Assembly: GCA_000992325.1 (NCBI GenBank)
Contig: LBTZ01000003.1
Coordinates: 1 to 47,534 of the forward strand
DNA: 47,534 bases
Direction of reading: 5' to 3'
Origin: Parcubacteria group bacterium GW2011_GWD2_38_11
GTDB lineage: Bacteria; Patescibacteriota; Minisyncoccia; Moranbacterales; GWC2-37-73
The translations under genes were made by a program, and so were the position numbers. Under the pieces are notes generated by a model. The model had not been told where the DNA came from, ran no database searches, and saw only the letters and a program-made list of their open reading frames with translations. This document shows, in pieces, positions 8,546 to 17,110 of this stretch (the first letter of the stretch is position 1; every line of letters starts with the position of its first letter).

Positions 8546-11341
8546 ATGGCTTCCAAAAAAATATCCCCAATCAGTGACAGTAGCAACATCGTGATCAAAG
8601 GTGCTAGGGTTAATAATCTTAAAAACATCGACGTTAATATCCCGCGGGATAAATTTGTGGTGATTACAGGGCTTTCTGGCTCGGGAAAATCATCGTTGGC
8701 CTTTGACACGATTTATGCTGAAGGCAACCGTCGATATATGGAAGGTCTTTCTTCTTATGCGCGAAATTTTTTGGATCCGTCGGTGAAGCCTGATGTGGAT
8801 AAAATTGAAAATCTTTCTCCTCCTATTTCTATCGATCAAAAAAGCATTTCACGTTCGCCTCGCTCAACAGTGGGAACGTTAACAGAAGTGTATGATTATT
8901 TGCGTATTATGTATGCAAAAATTGGAGTGTTGCATTGTCCTGAGTGTGGAACATCAATGCAAAAAAGAAGTAATCAAGAAATTTTGGATGAAATTTTGAC
9001 ATTCTCTCATCACACACAAGTTGCAATTCTGGCAAAGCCAAAAGATGTTGCTGTTGGAAAAGAATTGCTAAAACACATTCAGCAGATGGGTTATGCCCGT
9101 GTGCGTTTTAATGGAAAAATGTTTACCGTGGCAGAAGCTATGATGCTTGGTGAAAGTGAAATTGAAACTGATATTGAAATGGTTATTGATAGAATAGTGT
9201 TGGATAAGAAAAAACCTGATGCCGAAAGAATGCTTGATTCTATTGAGACAGCGATGAAAATCGGTGGTAATTCAATGAAAATTTTGTTTGATAATATTGA
9301 AGAGCGTAATTATAATCAGGATTTCTTTTGCAGTGAATGCGGTGTGAAAATCAAAGAGGTGACGCCGCGTCATTTTTCTTTTAATAGTCCAGAAGGTGCT
9401 TGTGACCTATGCTCTGGACTAGGTTATACTCTGAAAGTAAACGAAGAACTTATTATTCCTAACAAAAATCTTTCTTTGATGGAGGGTGCGATTCAACCCT
9501 GGAGCAAGTCGGGTGGAAAAATTAGTGGACAAAGCGTGCAGATCCTAACGCTCAAAGATGTCGCAAAGAAGTATAAATTTTCAATGAATGTTCCAGTTAA
9601 AAAACTGACAGCTGATCAGATTAAAATTGTTCTATATGGAAATGCTGGCTTTGAGGGTGTGATTCCGGCATTAGAAAAAAAATACCAAGAAACAAAATCT
9701 GATTATGTGCGCAGTGAAATTGAAAAATATATGACTGCGCACACTTGTCCATCTTGCGATGGCAAGCGTCTTAAAAAAGAATTTTTGGCAGTGGAAGTTC
9801 AAGGGAAAACAATAGACGTGATGGTTTCAATGAGCATAACTCATCTGCGAGAATTTTTTGAAGATGCTGAAAATTGGGTGCAAACAACACAAGAAAAAAG
9901 TATAGGCAAACCAATTATGCGAGAAATTTTGCAACGTCTTAGCGCACTTGAAAACGTTGGATTGGAATATTTAAACTTGGGAAGATCTGCACAGACAATT
10001 TCTGGTGGAGAGGCTCAGCGCATTCGTTTGGCGGCACAATTAAATTCTCAATTAATGGGAATTGTATATGTTTTGGATGAACCTTCCATAGGACTTCATA
10101 GTCGGGATACGGAAAAACTTATCAACACTATTAAGGCACTGCAAAATGTTGGCAATTCATTGATTGTGGTTGAGCACGATGAAAGTATTATTAAGTCAGC
10201 TGATTGGATTGTTGATATGGGACCAGGAGCAGGAGAAGAAGGTGGAATCGTGGTTTTTGAAGGGGATTATAATCAGCTTATTAAATCTAAAAATCTTACC
10301 GCGCAGTATATATCTAAAAAGAAGAAAGTTTCGGAAAAGAAAAAAAATCGAAGTGGGAATGGCAAGTTCATTGAGATTCTTGGAGCAGAGGAAAACAATT
10401 TGAAAAAAGTTGATATCAGTATCCCATTGGAAAAATTTGTGGTTATTTGCGGAGTTTCTGGCTCAGGAAAATCAACCTTGGTAAAAAATATTTTAGCCAA
10501 GGCATTGTCACGACATTTTTATAACACCCGAGATCTTCCAGGAAAACACAAAAAAATAAAAGGATTTGAACATATTAAAAAGGTTATCAGTATCAATCAA
10601 AATCCAATCGGACGCACCCCACGCTCAAATGCAGCAACATATACCGGAGTGTTTTCACATATCCGTGATTTGTTTGCTGGCGTGGAAGAAGCAAAGAACA
10701 GGAATTATACCGCTAGTCGATTTAGTTTCAATATGAAAGGTGGGCGTTGCGAAGTGTGTCAAGGAGAAGGTTCAAAAAAAATAGAAATGCATCTTTTGCC
10801 TGATATGTATGTGAAATGCGAAGCTTGTGGGGGAACAAGGTTTAGCAAAAAAACTTTAGAAATAGAATACAAAGGTTTTAATGTGGCGCAGATTTTGGAT
10901 ATGGATGTGCGTTTGGCGCTGCGATTTTTTGCGCGGCATCCACTGATTGCTGAAAAGCTTAAAACAATGGAAGATGTTGGACTTGGATATTTGAAGCTTG
11001 GACAAAGTGCAACAAATCTTTCTGGTGGAGAAGCTCAGCGTATTAAACTTGCTACCGAGCTTGCACGAAAATCAACTGGCAGCACCTTATATATTTTAGA
11101 TGAGCCAACCGCAGGACTTCATTTTGATGATATCCGAAAATTGCTAAGCGTTCTTAATGCCTTAGTTGATAAGGGTAATACTGTTATTGTGGTCGAACAC
11201 AATCTTGACGTTGTTCGTGATGCTGATTGGGTGATTGAACTTGGACCAGATGGTGGTGATCTTGGTGGCCATCTTACTTTTGCCGGCACGCCAGATCAAC
11301 TCAAGAAAGATAAGAAAAGTTGGACAGCGAAATATCTTTAG
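8546..11341 (+). CDS. uvrA: Excinuclease ABC subunit A
   Basis: 931 residues, the normal UvrA length. UvrA is the damage-recognition ATPase of nucleotide excision repair and loads UvrB. Two ABC modules are present: Walker A GLSGSGKS (42-49) and GVSGSGKS (636-643), each with a signature SGGEAQRI and a DEP Walker B ([20 protein letters not shown]). Zinc-finger Cys pairs include CPECG, CSECG with [12 protein letters not shown], and CEVCQGEG with CEACGG. No uvrB or uvrC is in the window. Own promoter and no SD. Confidence 0.98.
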   Translation: MASKKISPISDSSNIVIKGARVNNLKNIDVNIPRDKFVVITGLSGSGKSSLAFDTIYAEGNRRYMEGLSSYARNFLDPSVKPDVDKIENLSPPISIDQKSISRSPRSTVGTLTEVYDYLRIMYAKIGVLHCPECGTSMQKRSNQEILDEILTFSHHTQVAILAKPKDVAVGKELLKHIQQMGYARVRFNGKMFTVAEAMMLGESEIETDIEMVIDRIVLDKKKPDAERMLDSIETAMKIGGNSMKILFDNIEERNYNQDFFCSECGVKIKEVTPRHFSFNSPEGACDLCSGLGYTLKVNEELIIPNKNLSLMEGAIQPWSKSGGKISGQSVQILTLKDVAKKYKFSMNVPVKKLTADQIKIVLYGNAGFEGVIPALEKKYQETKSDYVRSEIEKYMTAHTCPSCDGKRLKKEFLAVEVQGKTIDVMVSMSITHLREFFEDAENWVQTTQEKSIGKPIMREILQRLSALENVGLEYLNLGRSAQTISGGEAQRIRLAAQLNSQLMGIVYVLDEPSIGLHSRDTEKLINTIKALQNVGNSLIVVEHDESIIKSADWIVDMGPGAGEEGGIVVFEGDYNQLIKSKNLTAQYISKKKKVSEKKKNRSGNGKFIEILGAEENNLKKVDISIPLEKFVVICGVSGSGKSTLVKNILAKALSRHFYNTRDLPGKHKKIKGFEHIKKVISINQNPIGRTPRSNAATYTGVFSHIRDLFAGVEEAKNRNYTASRFSFNMKGGRCEVCQGEGSKKIEMHLLPDMYVKCEACGGTRFSKKTLEIEYKGFNVAQILDMDVRLALRFFARHPLIAEKLKTMEDVGLGYLKLGQSATNLSGGEAQRIKLATELARKSTGSTLYILDEPTAGLHFDDIRKLLSVLNALVDKGNTVIVVEHNLDVVRDADWVIELGPDGGDLGGHLTFAGTPDQLKKDKKSWTAKYL

Positions 11342-11344
11342 AAG

Positions 11345-11380
11345 TTGAAAGTTTATAAAGTTATAAAGTTTGTAAAGTAA
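11345..11380. repeat. Tandem AAAGTTTAT-type array
   Basis: Degenerate 8-9 bp units (GTTTATAAA, GTTATAAA, GTTTGTAAA) directly after uvrA. Similar arrays lie after the surface gene cluster (15.25 kb) and, in the opposite orientation, inside elp3 (46.9 kb). Confidence 0.6.
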
Positions 11381-11384
11381 TGGT

Positions 11385-11499
11385 GTCATTCCCGCGGAGG
11401 CGGGAATCCAGGCCCGAGACTAGCCATTGTTATTTTATTTATAATAAAAAATTTACAGAAACTAAGATGGGCTGGATTCCCATTTTCATGGGAATGATA
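11385..11499. mobile_element. MITE-like element with dRS3-type inverted ends
   Basis: About 115 bp. Each end is a 20-bp dyad of the form ATTCCC-N8-GGGAAT (11388-11407 and 11476-11495). Outside and inside these, the ends mirror each other (TCATTCCC...GGGAATCCAG against CTGGATTCCC...GGGAATGA), giving ~26-bp terminal inverted repeats around an AT-rich centre. No transposase is present. Repeats with this ATTCCC/GGGAAT core are known as dRS3 in Neisseria, and similar ones occur in many genomes. A relative sits in-frame inside elp3 at 46.0 kb. Confidence 0.7.
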
Positions 11500-11510
11500 A
11501 AGATGATAAA

Positions 11511-11972
11511 TTATATAAATAAAAGTATAATTGCCAAGAGTGAAAACAGTATATCATTCACGGCATTCCTCAAATTCCATTCTCTTTCTTTTGATCCATC
11601 TGCAAAGCGTCTGTGCACGAATTGATGGAATTTATATATTTTTTCTAAAAATTTGAAATTAAGTTTCCAATAGAGTACTGTCAATAAATCAGGAAACATC
11701 GAGATGATCGCACCTGTGATTATGGAGATGGAAATTGCTGGGGATATATTCTTGGTATAAATTGCAAAAAGAATAATAACGGCGCCAACAAAAAGGTCAA
11801 GAGCTATTTTCCAAACCGTATTTTTGAAAGTCGATTTTTTTCCTAAGTATTCTCCGTGACGAAAAACATCCAAAGCATAATGTAGTGGAATTAAAATTGC
11901 TGTTAACATTATGGGGTTGTGGATGTATTTTCCAATTGCGGCGCCAACGAGAGCGTGAGTAGTAAGGATCAT
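11511..11972 (-). CDS. Polytopic membrane protein, YdjM/DUF457-like metal-dependent hydrolase family (tentative)
   Basis: 153 residues with about four hydrophobic segments. An N-terminal THALVGAAIG, then HYALDVFRHG and FPDLL, place His and Asp residues as in the YdjM/DUF457 membrane-bound metal-dependent hydrolases. The reaction is unknown. The ATG has no SD. The gene is convergent with uvrA, across the MITE-like element, and divergent from rsmI. The family call rests on these short motifs only; a plain membrane protein is the alternative. Confidence 0.65.
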   Translation of the reverse strand: MILTTHALVGAAIGKYIHNPIMLTAILIPLHYALDVFRHGEYLGKKSTFKNTVWKIALDLFVGAVIILFAIYTKNISPAISISIITGAIISMFPDLLTVLYWKLNFKFLEKIYKFHQFVHRRFADGSKEREWNLRNAVNDILFSLLAIILLFI

Positions 11973-11977
11973 AGGGT

Positions 11978-12113
11978 AAAAATTTCTAATGTCTAATTTC
12001 TAATATCTAATAAAAATTTTAATGACAAAATGTCCAAAAGTTTCGTGCATTAGGAATTGGAAATTAATTAGAAATTGGTAATTAGGAATTAGAAATTAAA
12101 GATAAATTTAGAT
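11978..12113. repeat. Inverted pair of heptamer arrays (TTCTAAT / ATTAGAA) with shared core
   Basis: Left arm: TTCTAAT, GTCTAAT, TTCTAAT, ATCTAAT. Right arm: ATTAGAA, ATTGGTA, ATTAGGA, ATTAGAA, ATTAAAG, the reverse complement type. The loop contains AATAAAA, TAATGAC-x-AAAT and TTCGTGCATT, close to the loop of the element at 22.93-23.07 kb. It occupies the divergent gap before rsmI. Confidence 0.75.
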
Positions 12114-12148
12114 TCAAAAATTTTTATATTAAAAACACGTCTAATTTT

Positions 12149-12823
12149 ATGGAGAAAATCGGAAAATTATACATAGTTGCCACCCCTATCGGTAATCTTG
12201 AGGACATCACTCTTCGCGCCCTTCGAATTTTGAAAGAGGTTGACCTGATTGCCTGTGAGGATACGCGAGTAACCAGAAAACTTCTCAGTCATTATAACAT
12301 AGAGACACAGGCGATTGTATATCATCAGCACACTAAAGACGATAAGATTCAGAAAATTATTGATGAAATTTTGGCTGGTAAAGATGTGGCCGTGGTGACT
12401 GATGCAGGCACGCCAGGCGTTTCTGATCCCGGAAATATTTTGGTGGCTGAGGCGTTTGCTAATAACATTATTGTCTTGCCAATCCCTGGTGCTTCAGCGC
12501 TAGCTTCAATTATTAGTGTGGCTGGCATTGATATGCAACAGTTCACTTTTCTGGGTTTTCCGCCGCATAAAAAAGGTAGGGAAACATATTTCAAAAAGGT
12601 GTCTATCTTGGATATTCCAGTTGTATATTACGAATCGCCGCATCGTGTGATTAAAAATTTGGAAATGTTGTTAAAATTTGCACCTAATAAAAAAATTATC
12701 CTCGGTCGCGAGCTGACCAAAATGTTCGAAGAAATTATTCGTGGCAATATTTCTGAAGTATTGGAGTATTTTGCAAATAACCCTTCAAAAGTAAGGGGTG
12801 AATTTGTAGTGATAGTGCACTAA
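12149..12823 (+). CDS. rsmI: 16S rRNA (cytidine-1402-2'-O)-methyltransferase
   Basis: 224 residues, a short but complete RsmI of the tetrapyrrole (SAM) methylase superfamily. It 2'-O-methylates C1402 in the ribosomal P site. Motifs: GKLYIVATPIGNLEDITLRA at the start, CEDTRVTRKLL, VTDAGTPGVSDPG (SAM loop), PIPGASA, FLGFPP, YESPHR and GRELTKMFEE. The C-terminal region seen in longer RsmI proteins is reduced. It starts within 40 nt of a heptamer array pair and is followed by a strong terminator. Confidence 0.96.
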   Translation: MEKIGKLYIVATPIGNLEDITLRALRILKEVDLIACEDTRVTRKLLSHYNIETQAIVYHQHTKDDKIQKIIDEILAGKDVAVVTDAGTPGVSDPGNILVAEAFANNIIVLPIPGASALASIISVAGIDMQQFTFLGFPPHKKGRETYFKKVSILDIPVVYYESPHRVIKNLEMLLKFAPNKKIILGRELTKMFEEIIRGNISEVLEYFANNPSKVRGEFVVIVH

Positions 12824-12843
12824 TAAAGAGGTTGGTATCTTTT

Positions 12844-12880
12844 AAAAAACTAAGCTCCCAATGATGAGCTTAGTTTTTTT
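12844..12880 (+). terminator. Intrinsic terminator of rsmI
   Basis: AACTAAGCTC, 8-nt loop, GAGCTTAGTT, then a run of T. The A-tract on the left could serve the opposite strand too, but no gene points that way. Confidence 0.9.
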
Positions 12881-12903
12881 GTGTTTATTTGACTGTGTAT
12901 TGC

Positions 12904-12932
12904 TTGCAGCTCTTATATTTTTTGAATATATA
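12904..12932 (+). promoter_or_regulatory. Promoter of the surface gene cluster
   Basis: TTGCAG, 17-bp spacer, TATATA, about 50 nt before the ATG of the first gene and just after the rsmI terminator. Confidence 0.45.
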
Positions 12933-12980
12933 TGCTATATTTGTAGTATTGAAAAAATAAGTATAAAAATATATTGTCTT

Positions 12981-13361
12981 ATGGAAACAAGAATAAAAAA
13001 TATTTTTGGTGGGGTAGTTATTATTTTATTGCTTGTTGTTTTGGTAATATTTATCTTTCTTATTTTCAAAAAAACAACTGGGGTAAAAAATAGTCAGCAA
13101 GTAATAGATCAAAGTTTTCAGCAAAACAATCAACCATTATATTCTGATCAAGCAATAGAATCTCAATTTGCTGAATTGGAAAAGGTGCGCAATCAGACTG
13201 ATCAGGAAGAAACGGTTTCGCAAGAAATCATACAGCAACAATTGAATGAAGTTGAAACACTGCGTGCCCAAGCCTTGCCAGAACAGAAAATCCAGGTTCC
13301 TACCGAGGAAGAAGTCCAAAATCAGCTCAAACAGTTAGAGGAATTACAAAAAATTAAATAA
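12981..13361 (+). CDS. Single-pass membrane protein with Gln-rich coiled-coil tail
   Basis: 126 residues from METRIKNIFGG. A longer in-frame start exists at 12861 but overlaps the rsmI terminator stem, so it is not used. One transmembrane segment (VVIILLLVVLVIFIFLIF, about 12-29) precedes a soluble tail. Three loosely repeated helical units appear in the tail (IESQFAELEKVRNQ, IIQQQLNEVETLRAQ, VQNQLKQLEELQK), probably a coiled coil. It lies 15 bp upstream of a secreted protein gene, likely co-transcribed. Function unknown; a surface-assembly or anchoring role is only suggested by context. Confidence 0.75.
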   Translation: METRIKNIFGGVVIILLLVVLVIFIFLIFKKTTGVKNSQQVIDQSFQQNNQPLYSDQAIESQFAELEKVRNQTDQEETVSQEIIQQQLNEVETLRAQALPEQKIQVPTEEEVQNQLKQLEELQKIK

Positions 13362-13376
13362 TTTTTAATTAAAAAA

Positions 13377-14174
13377 ATGAAAACAAAAATAAATAGTTTT
13401 AGTAAGTTTAGTTATTGGTTCTCGGTTATTGCAGTCGGAGCTGTTTCGGGTTTTGCGCTTCAGTTTGCTATGGCCTGGACTGAGCCAACTGTTGCTCCAC
13501 CAAGCGGGAACATAGGAGCACCATTAACAACGGGAGCCCCGGTTCAAAATAAAATTGGCTCATTTGGCTCATCAGGGTCAATAAGTGCTGCCGGGGGACT
13601 GTCAGGGCAAACCGTATCTGGAACAACGTCTATTACATCACCCAGATATTGTATTGGAGTTAGTTGTATAACCTCATGGCCGATCAGTGGAACTAGTAGT
13701 CAATGGACAACTTCTGGATCTAATATTTATTACAATACTGGTAATGTGGGAATAGGGACAACGACACCGGGATATAAATTGGACGTTGCTGGTCAAATTA
13801 AATCTTCAAGTGGCGGATTTGTTTTTCCTGATGGAACCACTCAAGCAACTGCGGCTACAGTTTCGGTAGCCAAAGTTATTGGTTCTGATGATGCAACTTC
13901 AACAAAAACAGGTACACAAAATTGTGCAGATATTGGAAAAACGTGCGTCTATGTTTTTTCGACAAATTATGTATCAAATGCTGCTAACTGTGGTACACCG
14001 TTGGTATGTGCAAATATTTGTGATACTACTTATAATCAAAACTTGGCTGGTGTTACTATTGGTGGACCTAAAGATAATATTCATTCTTGCAATGCTTTGC
14101 TTGGGAATAAGGTGACGTATTTGCACCCAGGCGTTTTGCAATGTAATGCGATGTTTAGTGCTGTTTGTCAATAG
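13377..14174 (+). CDS. Secreted surface protein with tail-fibre-like motif
   Basis: 265 residues with a signal peptide (hydrophobic 15-33, likely cleavage after FAMA). The mature part has NIGAPLTTGAPVQNKIGSFG (45-64) and NIYYNTGNVGIGTTTPG...KLDVAG (117-139), followed by FVFPDGTTQATAA. The NVGIGTTTP-x-YKLDV motif is typical of phage tail fibres and of CPR extracellular proteins. The C-terminal ~90 residues carry eight Cys (NCADIGKTC, NCGTPLVCANIC, SCNALL, QCNAMFSAVC), likely disulfide bonded. Probably a cell-surface filament or adhesin; exact role unknown. Confidence 0.8.
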   Translation: MKTKINSFSKFSYWFSVIAVGAVSGFALQFAMAWTEPTVAPPSGNIGAPLTTGAPVQNKIGSFGSSGSISAAGGLSGQTVSGTTSITSPRYCIGVSCITSWPISGTSSQWTTSGSNIYYNTGNVGIGTTTPGYKLDVAGQIKSSSGGFVFPDGTTQATAATVSVAKVIGSDDATSTKTGTQNCADIGKTCVYVFSTNYVSNAANCGTPLVCANICDTTYNQNLAGVTIGGPKDNIHSCNALLGNKVTYLHPGVLQCNAMFSAVCQ

Positions 14175-14252
14175 GCAGGAAATGGTAAGTGAGGCTCTTG
14201 TGAATATTGATCTTGAGTGTGATAAAATTGAGAAAATTCATATTTTTTTAAA

Positions 14253-15245
14253 ATGAAAAAAACAAAAAAACAATTAATGATGTATGGTTTGGTCGCAATT
14301 ATTTTTTGTGCGGTTTTTGTAGCGAGCACTGCGATAAAGGCTGGAGTTGGTGAGAATGTAACTGGTTGGATTTGGGGTGGTAGTAATGATGGCAATATTA
14401 CAGGGCAAGGGGTGATATCCTCAGGTGTCGGTTGGATCAGTATGAATAATACAAATATGGCTGGAGCTGTTTCTTATGGTGTTAATATTCCATTTACAGA
14501 TGGAAATCTCTCCGGTTCAGCTTATAGCGAAAACCTTGGATACATTGCATTTGATAATTCCAATGGATATCTTAATGGGTGTCCAATTCCAGATGCAACG
14601 CACAGTTGCAATGCCTATCGTGAGGGGAACTCAATCAAGGGTTGGGCTAGATTTGTGGAAATTTCCAAGGCTAGCGTGATTGGAAATTCAGGTGGATGGC
14701 TGGGTTGGATAAGGCTTAATGGACCGAGTTATGGGGTGACAATTGGAAATGATGGTAAATTGAGTGGCAATGCTTGGTCGGATGAACTTGGCGTGATCTC
14801 TTTCAGTGGACCAGGATACGGAGCTTCAATGCCACTTCCGCCAACAGTTGCGTTGGTTGTTAATCCATTGACTATTAATCTTGATTCTGGTTTGTTGCCG
14901 CAAAATGTTACGTTGACATGGACAGTTACTGGGGCAACAACCTGCACCAAAAGCGCTAATGGTGGGGTATGGAGTGGAACAATAAATGCTAGCGGAAATG
15001 AAACAGTGAGTCAAAGTGCTGCAACTGTGGAATATATATTGACTTGTACGGGAATTGCAAATCCTGTAAGAGTGAATGTTACTACGGGATGTGGTAAGAA
15101 GGAATGCAGTGGCGCAACTTGTGGTTCAACATTTATGGTTACAGGAACTTCTACTGTTGATTCTTGCACAGCCGCAAGTACGTGTTCATTGGATGCCGAT
15201 TGTGCAGCAAGAGGTATTACTGGTTGGAGCGAAGTGGCACCCTAA
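14253..15245 (+). CDS. Secreted surface protein with GWIWGG/GWISMN repeats
   Basis: 330 residues. Signal peptide (LVAIIFCAVFVASTAIKA). The N-terminal half repeats a motif with Trp/Ile/Gly and short strands (VTGWIWGGSNDGN, GVGWISMNNTN, LGYIAFDNSNGYLNG, LGWIRLNGPSYGV), resembling beta-structured CPR surface proteins. Then comes a probable Ig-like domain (about 195-275, VTLTWTVTGATTC). The Cys-rich tail (GCGKKECSGATC...CSLDADC) may be metal-bound or disulfide-linked. Likely displayed with the preceding surface protein. No enzymatic motif seen. Confidence 0.78.
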   Translation: MKKTKKQLMMYGLVAIIFCAVFVASTAIKAGVGENVTGWIWGGSNDGNITGQGVISSGVGWISMNNTNMAGAVSYGVNIPFTDGNLSGSAYSENLGYIAFDNSNGYLNGCPIPDATHSCNAYREGNSIKGWARFVEISKASVIGNSGGWLGWIRLNGPSYGVTIGNDGKLSGNAWSDELGVISFSGPGYGASMPLPPTVALVVNPLTINLDSGLLPQNVTLTWTVTGATTCTKSANGGVWSGTINASGNETVSQSAATVEYILTCTGIANPVRVNVTTGCGKKECSGATCGSTFMVTGTSTVDSCTAASTCSLDADCAARGITGWSEVAP

Positions 15246-15246
15246 G

Positions 15247-15284
15247 TAAGTTCATAAAGTTAAAAAGTTTGTAAAGTTTATAAG
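15247..15284. repeat. Tandem AAAGTTTRTAAAG-type array
   Basis: Units CATAAAGTT, AAAAAGTTT, GTAAAGTTT directly after the surface gene stop. Same family as 11.35 kb. Confidence 0.55.
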
Positions 15285-15302
15285 GCAAAATCAATCATAC
15301 AT

Positions 15303-15332
15303 AAAAAAATCCCGTCTCAGACGGGATTTTTC
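15303..15332 (+). terminator. Intrinsic terminator of surface cluster
   Basis: AAAAAAATCCCGTCT, CAG loop, AGACGGGATTTTT (12+ bp). It lies directly upstream of the argS promoter; its T-tract ends where the -35 begins. Confidence 0.92.
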
Positions 15333-15362
15333 TTGCCATAAAGCGATAATTGCAGGTATAAT
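15333..15362 (+). promoter_or_regulatory. argS promoter, predicts leaderless mRNA
   Basis: TTGCCA, 18-bp spacer, perfect TATAAT. The -10 is followed by 6 nt and then the ATG at 15369, where transcription should begin. Confidence 0.65.
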
Positions 15363-15368
15363 ATGGAT

Positions 15369-17009
15369 ATGAAAGAAGATATAAGAAAATTGCTTAAAAA
15401 GGCTGTTTTGGCGGCAAAAGAGGCTCATTCTTGGGGCGATTTTGAGATGTTTGAAATAACTGTTGATTATCCTAAAAATGAACAATTTGGAGATTATACT
15501 TCAAATATTGCGATGGTCTTGGCTAAGAAAGTGGGAAAAAACCCGATGAAGATAGCGAAAATACTGTCATTAGTCATCAGTCATCAGTCATCGGAAAATG
15601 GCGTGTTTGAAAAAATCGAAGTAGTTCAACCGGGATATCTTAATTTTTATCTTTCCAAAAAATATCTGCAAGAAATGGTGGAAAAAATAAATAGAGAGAA
15701 AAAAGACTTTGGAACCTCGCAAATCGGTGAAGGCATAAAAATAAACAATGAATTTATTTCTGCTAACCCAACTGGACCCTTGCATTTGGGAAATGGTCGC
15801 GGAGGATTTTATGGCGACGCACTTTCGCGCGTGCTGCGAAAAGCAGGATTTGACGTGACAAATGAATATTACGTTAATGATGCTGGCGGGCAAGTTGAGA
15901 AACTTGGACACAGTGTGCTTAAGGATGCAGAAGCTGTCTACGCTGGAGAATATATCAATGAATTGAATGAAAAATATGCGGAACTTGGTGATGTGCGAAA
16001 AGTCGGGCAATTGGCAGCAAAAGAAGTTTTGGAAAATATTATCAAAAAAACTACCAAGGAAAAAATGCAAATTGTTTTTGATGAATGGATGAGTGAACAA
16101 AAATTGAGTGATGAGGGATATGACCAACGCGCAATTGAAATGCTTAAAGAAAAAAAATTAACCTATGAATCTGAGGGTGCGTTGTGGCTCAGAACGACTG
16201 ACTTTGGCGATGATAAAGATAGGGTTTTGATCAAGAAAGATGGAAAAAATGCTTATATGGCTGGCGATTGCGGATATATGCTAAACAAGATTGAAAGAGG
16301 GTATTCGCGTTTGGTGATGGGATTAGGTGCTGATCATCATGGTTATGTTACGCGCATTAAAGCAGTGGCATTGGCATTGGGTTTTGTTGGAGATTTTCGG
16401 ATCATTATTTCTCAAATGGTGCGTCTTGTTAAAGATGGCAAAGAGGCTCGCATGAGCAAGCGCGCAGGCAACGTGATCAATCTTGATGATTTTATTGACG
16501 AGATTGGACATGATGTGACCAGGTTTTTCTTTTTGATGTATTCGCCAGACACTCATATGAATTTTGATTTAGGTCTTGCTAAGGAGCGCAGTGCTAAAAA
16601 TCCGGTTTATTATGTTCAATATGCACACGCGCGAATCGCCAGTATTCTTGCTAAAGCGCAAGAATCTGGAATTTCCAATTTCCCCTGGCCGGGCAGGCAA
16701 TTTCCAATTTCCAAACAAAATGAAAATATGTCTTTGCTTACACATGAAAAAGAGTTAAGTTTGATGAAAGAGTTGAATAAATTTCCGCAATTGGTGGAAG
16801 AAATTTCTGAAAATTATGAAGTTCACAAACTTCCACAATATGCGATGAAATTGGCTGATAAATTTCATAGTTTTTATGATGCTTGTCGCGTGATTGATGA
16901 GGAGAACGCAGAATTGACAAGCGCTAGACTTTCTTTGATAAATGCTGTTAGAATAGTGCTAGCTGAAACCCTGGATCTTATTGGGGTGGATGCGCCCGAA
17001 AAAATGTAG
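15369..17009 (+). CDS. argS: Arginyl-tRNA synthetase
   Basis: 546 residues, class I. Charges tRNA-Arg with arginine. The HIGH equivalent lies in SANPTGPLHLGNGRGGFYGD, followed by NEYYVNDAGGQ; the KMSK equivalent is ARMSKRAGN. The C-terminal anticodon-binding domain includes ARIASIL and ends with a DALR-type region. I choose the ATG at 15369 over the in-frame ATG at 15363, because the -10 box ends at 15362 and would place the transcript start at the second ATG. Two repeat-derived insertions are translated in-frame: about residues 66-75 (VISHQSS) and in ISNFPWPGRQFPIS near residue 440. Both lie in variable regions away from catalytic motifs. Confidence 0.97.
   Translation: MKEDIRKLLKKAVLAAKEAHSWGDFEMFEITVDYPKNEQFGDYTSNIAMVLAKKVGKNPMKIAKILSLVISHQSSENGVFEKIEVVQPGYLNFYLSKKYLQEMVEKINREKKDFGTSQIGEGIKINNEFISANPTGPLHLGNGRGGFYGDALSRVLRKAGFDVTNEYYVNDAGGQVEKLGHSVLKDAEAVYAGEYINELNEKYAELGDVRKVGQLAAKEVLENIIKKTTKEKMQIVFDEWMSEQKLSDEGYDQRAIEMLKEKKLTYESEGALWLRTTDFGDDKDRVLIKKDGKNAYMAGDCGYMLNKIERGYSRLVMGLGADHHGYVTRIKAVALALGFVGDFRIIISQMVRLVKDGKEARMSKRAGNVINLDDFIDEIGHDVTRFFFLMYSPDTHMNFDLGLAKERSAKNPVYYVQYAHARIASILAKAQESGISNFPWPGRQFPISKQNENMSLLTHEKELSLMKELNKFPQLVEEISENYEVHKLPQYAMKLADKFHSFYDACRVIDEENAELTSARLSLINAVRIVLAETLDLIGVDAPEKM
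15566..15593. repeat. In-frame heptamer array in argS (GTCATCA x4)
   Basis: Four tandem heptamers GTCATTA, GTCATCA, GTCATCA, GTCATCG translated as VISHQSS. A clean 7-bp tandem repeat within the N-terminal domain of a housekeeping enzyme. Confidence 0.8.
16668..16714. repeat. In-frame heptamer array with nested GC palindrome in argS
   Basis: CAATTTC-type heptamers are interrupted by CCCCTGGCCGGGCAGG, a small GC-rich palindrome, then resume. Translated as ISNFPWPGRQFPIS. The same CCTGGC...GCAGG palindrome type follows the array at 25.1 kb. Confidence 0.75.
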
Positions 17010-17011
17010 AA

Positions 17012-17107
17012 ATAACTAATAACAAACAACTAACCACTAACAACTAAAAACAGGGGCTCAATAAAGGATTTATGTTATAAGTTGTAAGTAGTAAGTTGTC
17101 AGTTAAT
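17012..17107. repeat. Inverted pair of heptamer arrays (CAACTAA / AAGTTGT)
   Basis: Left arm AACTAATAACAAACAACTAA and further units; right arm AAGTTGT, AAGTAGT, AAGTTGT, CAGTTAA. The loop is an unrelated 25-30 nt. The right arm ends 3 nt before the glycosyltransferase ATG. Confidence 0.75.
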
Positions 17108-17110
17108 TGT

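Noticed and set aside
11380-11625. Plus-strand ORF beginning in the MITE-like element
   Set aside because: The reading comes from the repeat (SFPRRRES-type peptide) and runs into the antisense of a real membrane protein gene.
12861-12980. Upstream extension of the coiled-coil membrane protein
   Set aside because: It would start in the rsmI terminator stem and ahead of the promoter; the ATG at 12981 fits better.
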